A DNA stretch of 64,000 nt. Source: Anaeromyces robustus (Eukaryota > Neocallimastigomycota > Neocallimastigomycetes > Neocallimastigales > Neocallimastigaceae). Below the pieces are notes generated by a model. That model worked only from the letters and a program-made list of their open reading frames with translations, made no database searches and was not told the origin of the DNA. The stretch is taken from the NCBI GenBank assembly GCA_002104895.1, contig MCFG01000205.1:27501-91500 (forward strand). The letters run 5' to 3'. Made by a program: the position numbers and the translations under genes. Below are positions 62,401 to 64,000 of the stretch, one piece after another; within the stretch, counting starts at the first letter, position 1; the number at the start of each line of letters is the position of its first letter.

Positions 62401-63164
62401 AATACTAGAAAGATATGTAGTGATGACTATTTTAAAGAAGATATTATAAAAACTTGTTATGATGATTTAAAAACTAATAGAATATGTAATCTCATAGGAG
62501 AACCTGTTGATGATAATGATTTAAAATATAGATGTTTCAATTTCGAAAGTGAGTTTTGTCAATCGTATTATGATCATTACATTTATTTAACTATTTCATC
62601 ATGTGAAATTGCTAGAATATTTGTAGATGTTGATGAAATATTTAGTAAATCAAGTGAGAACTATAAATTCTATGAAGAAACATGTCCTAGTATTAATGAT
62701 AGTGAAAGTAATACAACAATAAATGATAGTACTTCACAACTACTTCAACTACTACAAAAGATTCATCTACTACTATAATCACTACTTCAATTACACCTAC
62801 TACTATAATTGAAAACGAAACTGAAATAGAAACTGAAATAGAAACAGAAATAGAAAATGAAGATGAAACTGAAATAGAAACTTTATCTGAAACTACTAAA
62901 AATTCACCTACTACAACAATTACTACATTAACTACTACAATAATTACACCTACTGATATAATTGAAAGAGAAACCGAAACTGAAACCGAAATTGAAATTG
63001 AAATTGAAACTGAATCATTATATGAAGCTACTACTACTGCTACTACTACTACAATTCCTACTACTATTACTATTTCAACATCTCTTATTTCACCTACTAT
63101 TACAAATAAGAAAGTTAAAAAAGTTAAAATAACAAAGTGTTATATAAAAAAAGATTCTACATAA
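59497..63164 (+). CDS. Secreted subtilisin (S8) with CBM18-like module, Cys repeats and frameshifted Thr-rich tail
   Basis: The open frame runs 59497–62778 (1,093 residues). MNNYFLLFTLFLLLNCFIGV is a signal peptide. Residues about 25–250 are a propeptide-like region. The S8 catalytic domain follows: Asp270 (YLIDEGI, in place of the usual DTG), His323 (PSHGIMTSSMAGG), Asn407 (AAAGNNN) and Ser482 (GGTSAATPLVAGVAAL), so the triad and oxyanion Asn are intact. Residues 555–597 form a hevein-type chitin-binding (CBM18-like) module: CGESIGSCPNGCCSKDGMC and GCQSEFGYC. About 480 residues of Cys-containing repeats follow (EYKECLIEI, EYSDCFLES, with K-C-x3-Y/F spacing). At about 62730 the sense reading moves to another frame, where Thr- and Glu-rich sequence stays open to a TAA at 63162–63164. 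This implies a one-base indel, real or an assembly error, and a full product near 1,220 residues. A likely secreted or wall-bound protease. Confidence 0.85.
62709..62778 (+). other. Apparent frameshift in the subtilisin gene
   Basis: Up to ACT TCA at 62731–62736 the original frame makes sense; then it reads Gln/Leu and stops at 62776–62778. From 62736 the alternative frame reads ACA ACT ACT TCA ACT ACT ACA, a Thr-rich run continuing for over 140 codons. A missing base in an ACTACT-type repeat would explain it. A 32-base intron (62730–62761) would also restore frame but is far shorter than any other intron here. Confidence 0.7.
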
Positions 63165-63943
63165 ATGAAACAAAAAACAACTAAATAATTGTTATTAATT
63201 ATTCTATATAAATAATTATAAATATTGTAAAATAAGGATGCTAACCTCTTTATAATATTAAAAAAAATTAATCTATTATTTTTTTTTTTTTATTATTTTT
63301 TATTTTTTATTATTTTAATAATTAAATTTTTTTATTTTATAAAATATACAAATTAATTCTTCTCTTTTATCTTTTTTTTTCTTTATTTTAATTTGTGAAT
63401 ATTTAAACTAAAATATAATAAAAAAAAATAGAAAAAAAAAAAAAAAAGATTACATTATAAAATATATGTAAATCATTAAATTAATATTTAATTAATTTTT
63501 TATTATAAAATAAAATAATATAATAAAAATGTAAATAAAAAGAAATAAAAAAAAAAAAAAAAAAACAATTTTCTAATAAGAAAATAATAAAAGAAAATAT
63601 AAAAAAATAAATAATAGATAATTAAGAATCAGTAAAATAAAAAACAAAAAAATAAAAAAATAAAAAATAAAAAAATAAAAAAATAAAAAATAAAAAATAA
63701 AAAATAAAAAAATAAAAAAATAAAAAATAAAAAAAATTTTAGTATGTATGAAAATTGATAATAATAAAAATAATAATTTGATTAATAATAATTGTAATAA
63801 TAATTTTATGATAATTATGTAATGAATGAAGATATTTAGTAATAAACAATAAAAATAAATGAAAAAAAAAAGGAATACTAAAAATAAAAAAAATATATAA
63901 AAGCATAAATAATATCTCAAATTGGGATATCATTATTATTAAT
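63165..63943. other. AT-rich spacer
   Basis: Poly-A and poly-T runs and AAAAAAT-type repeats (about 63650–63735). The two long minus-strand open frames here translate to Phe/Leu/Tyr runs and are not taken as genes. Confidence 0.7.
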
Positions 63944-64000
63944 CTAAAGATTGTTAAAAGGTCTTCTTTTATAATGATACCATGATAACACCCAAGAAAC
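63944..64000 (-). CDS. Possible 3' end of a gene cut by the window edge
   Basis: Reading the minus strand from the window edge gives VSWVLSWYHYKRRPFNNL and a TAG at 63946–63944. The composition (Trp, His, Arg, Pro) is unlike intergenic DNA, and it looks like the C-terminus of a protein. Too short to assign a family. Confidence 0.35.
   Translation of the reverse strand, partial: VSWVLSWYHYKRRPFNNL

Noticed and set aside
62730-62761. A 32-base intron that would restore frame in the subtilisin tail
   Set aside because: All other supported introns here are much longer; a one-base indel is the simpler explanation.
63573-63933. Two overlapping Phe/Leu/Tyr-rich minus-strand frames near the right edge
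   Set aside because: Products of AAAAAT and ATAAA runs; no domain, and composition equals that of the simple repeats.
1-64000. Mitochondrial, hydrogenosomal or apicomplexan origin because of the extreme A/T content
   Set aside because: Many spliceosomal GT–AG introns rule out an organelle genome; CBM18, PNS1-type and scaffoldin-like proteins fit a gut fungus better than Plasmodium or Dictyostelium, though I cannot prove it without a search.
1-64000. tRNA or rRNA genes
   Set aside because: No stretch shows the GC-richer stem pattern, TTCRANNC-like box or rRNA core sequences; none can be supported by eye.

Overview
The window is extremely AT-rich eukaryotic nuclear DNA. Genes are split by short, very AT-rich GT–AG introns (about 50–250 bases) and separated by kilobases of A/T homopolymers and AAAT, AAAAT, TAA and ATT microsatellites. 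This base composition fits an anaerobic gut fungus (Neocallimastigomycota). So do the proteins: a scaffoldin-like cysteine-repeat surface protein, a secreted subtilisin carrying a hevein-type chitin-binding module, a solute-binding-protein/7TM fusion receptor, and Asn- and Asp-rich tracts. The assignment to this group is inference; I cannot name a genus.

Layout. 1–5.5 kb: repeat-rich DNA with one possible orphan exon. 5.6–11.2 kb: two convergent PNS1/CTL-like choline-transporter-family genes. 11.9–28.9 kb: three intron-dense genes built from tandem MATH domains, six on the minus strand, then two plus SH3 and seven plus SH3 on the plus strand. The first two are divergent from a 515-base gap. 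29.4–38.5 kb (minus): one 19-exon gene for a type I membrane protein of roughly 2,300 residues. It has a signal peptide, about 3.5 copies of a ~2-kb cysteine-rich module, one TM helix and a short basic tail. 38.5–45.1 kb: repeats. 45.2–47.4 kb (minus): a secreted Shewanella-like (PPP-type) phosphatase. 50.4–51.9 kb: an orphan multipass membrane protein. 52.9–55.8 kb (minus): the solute-binding/7TM receptor. 59.5–63.2 kb: a subtilisin with a chitin-binding module, Cys repeats and an apparent frameshift into a Thr-rich tail. The right edge may hold the 3' end of another minus-strand gene.

Possible functional link (inference): the cytoplasmic tail of the scaffoldin-like protein contains PKGPLK, a PxxPx[K/R] SH3-ligand pattern. 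The gene lies next to MATH–SH3 proteins that lack signal peptides and so look cytosolic. An outside-to-inside adhesion or signalling module is the most interesting testable idea here. The solute-binding/7TM receptor is a second candidate sensory system.

Exon junctions were read by eye from GT/AG sites and frame continuity. Those given as exact keep the frame; those given as approximate were not fixed to the base.
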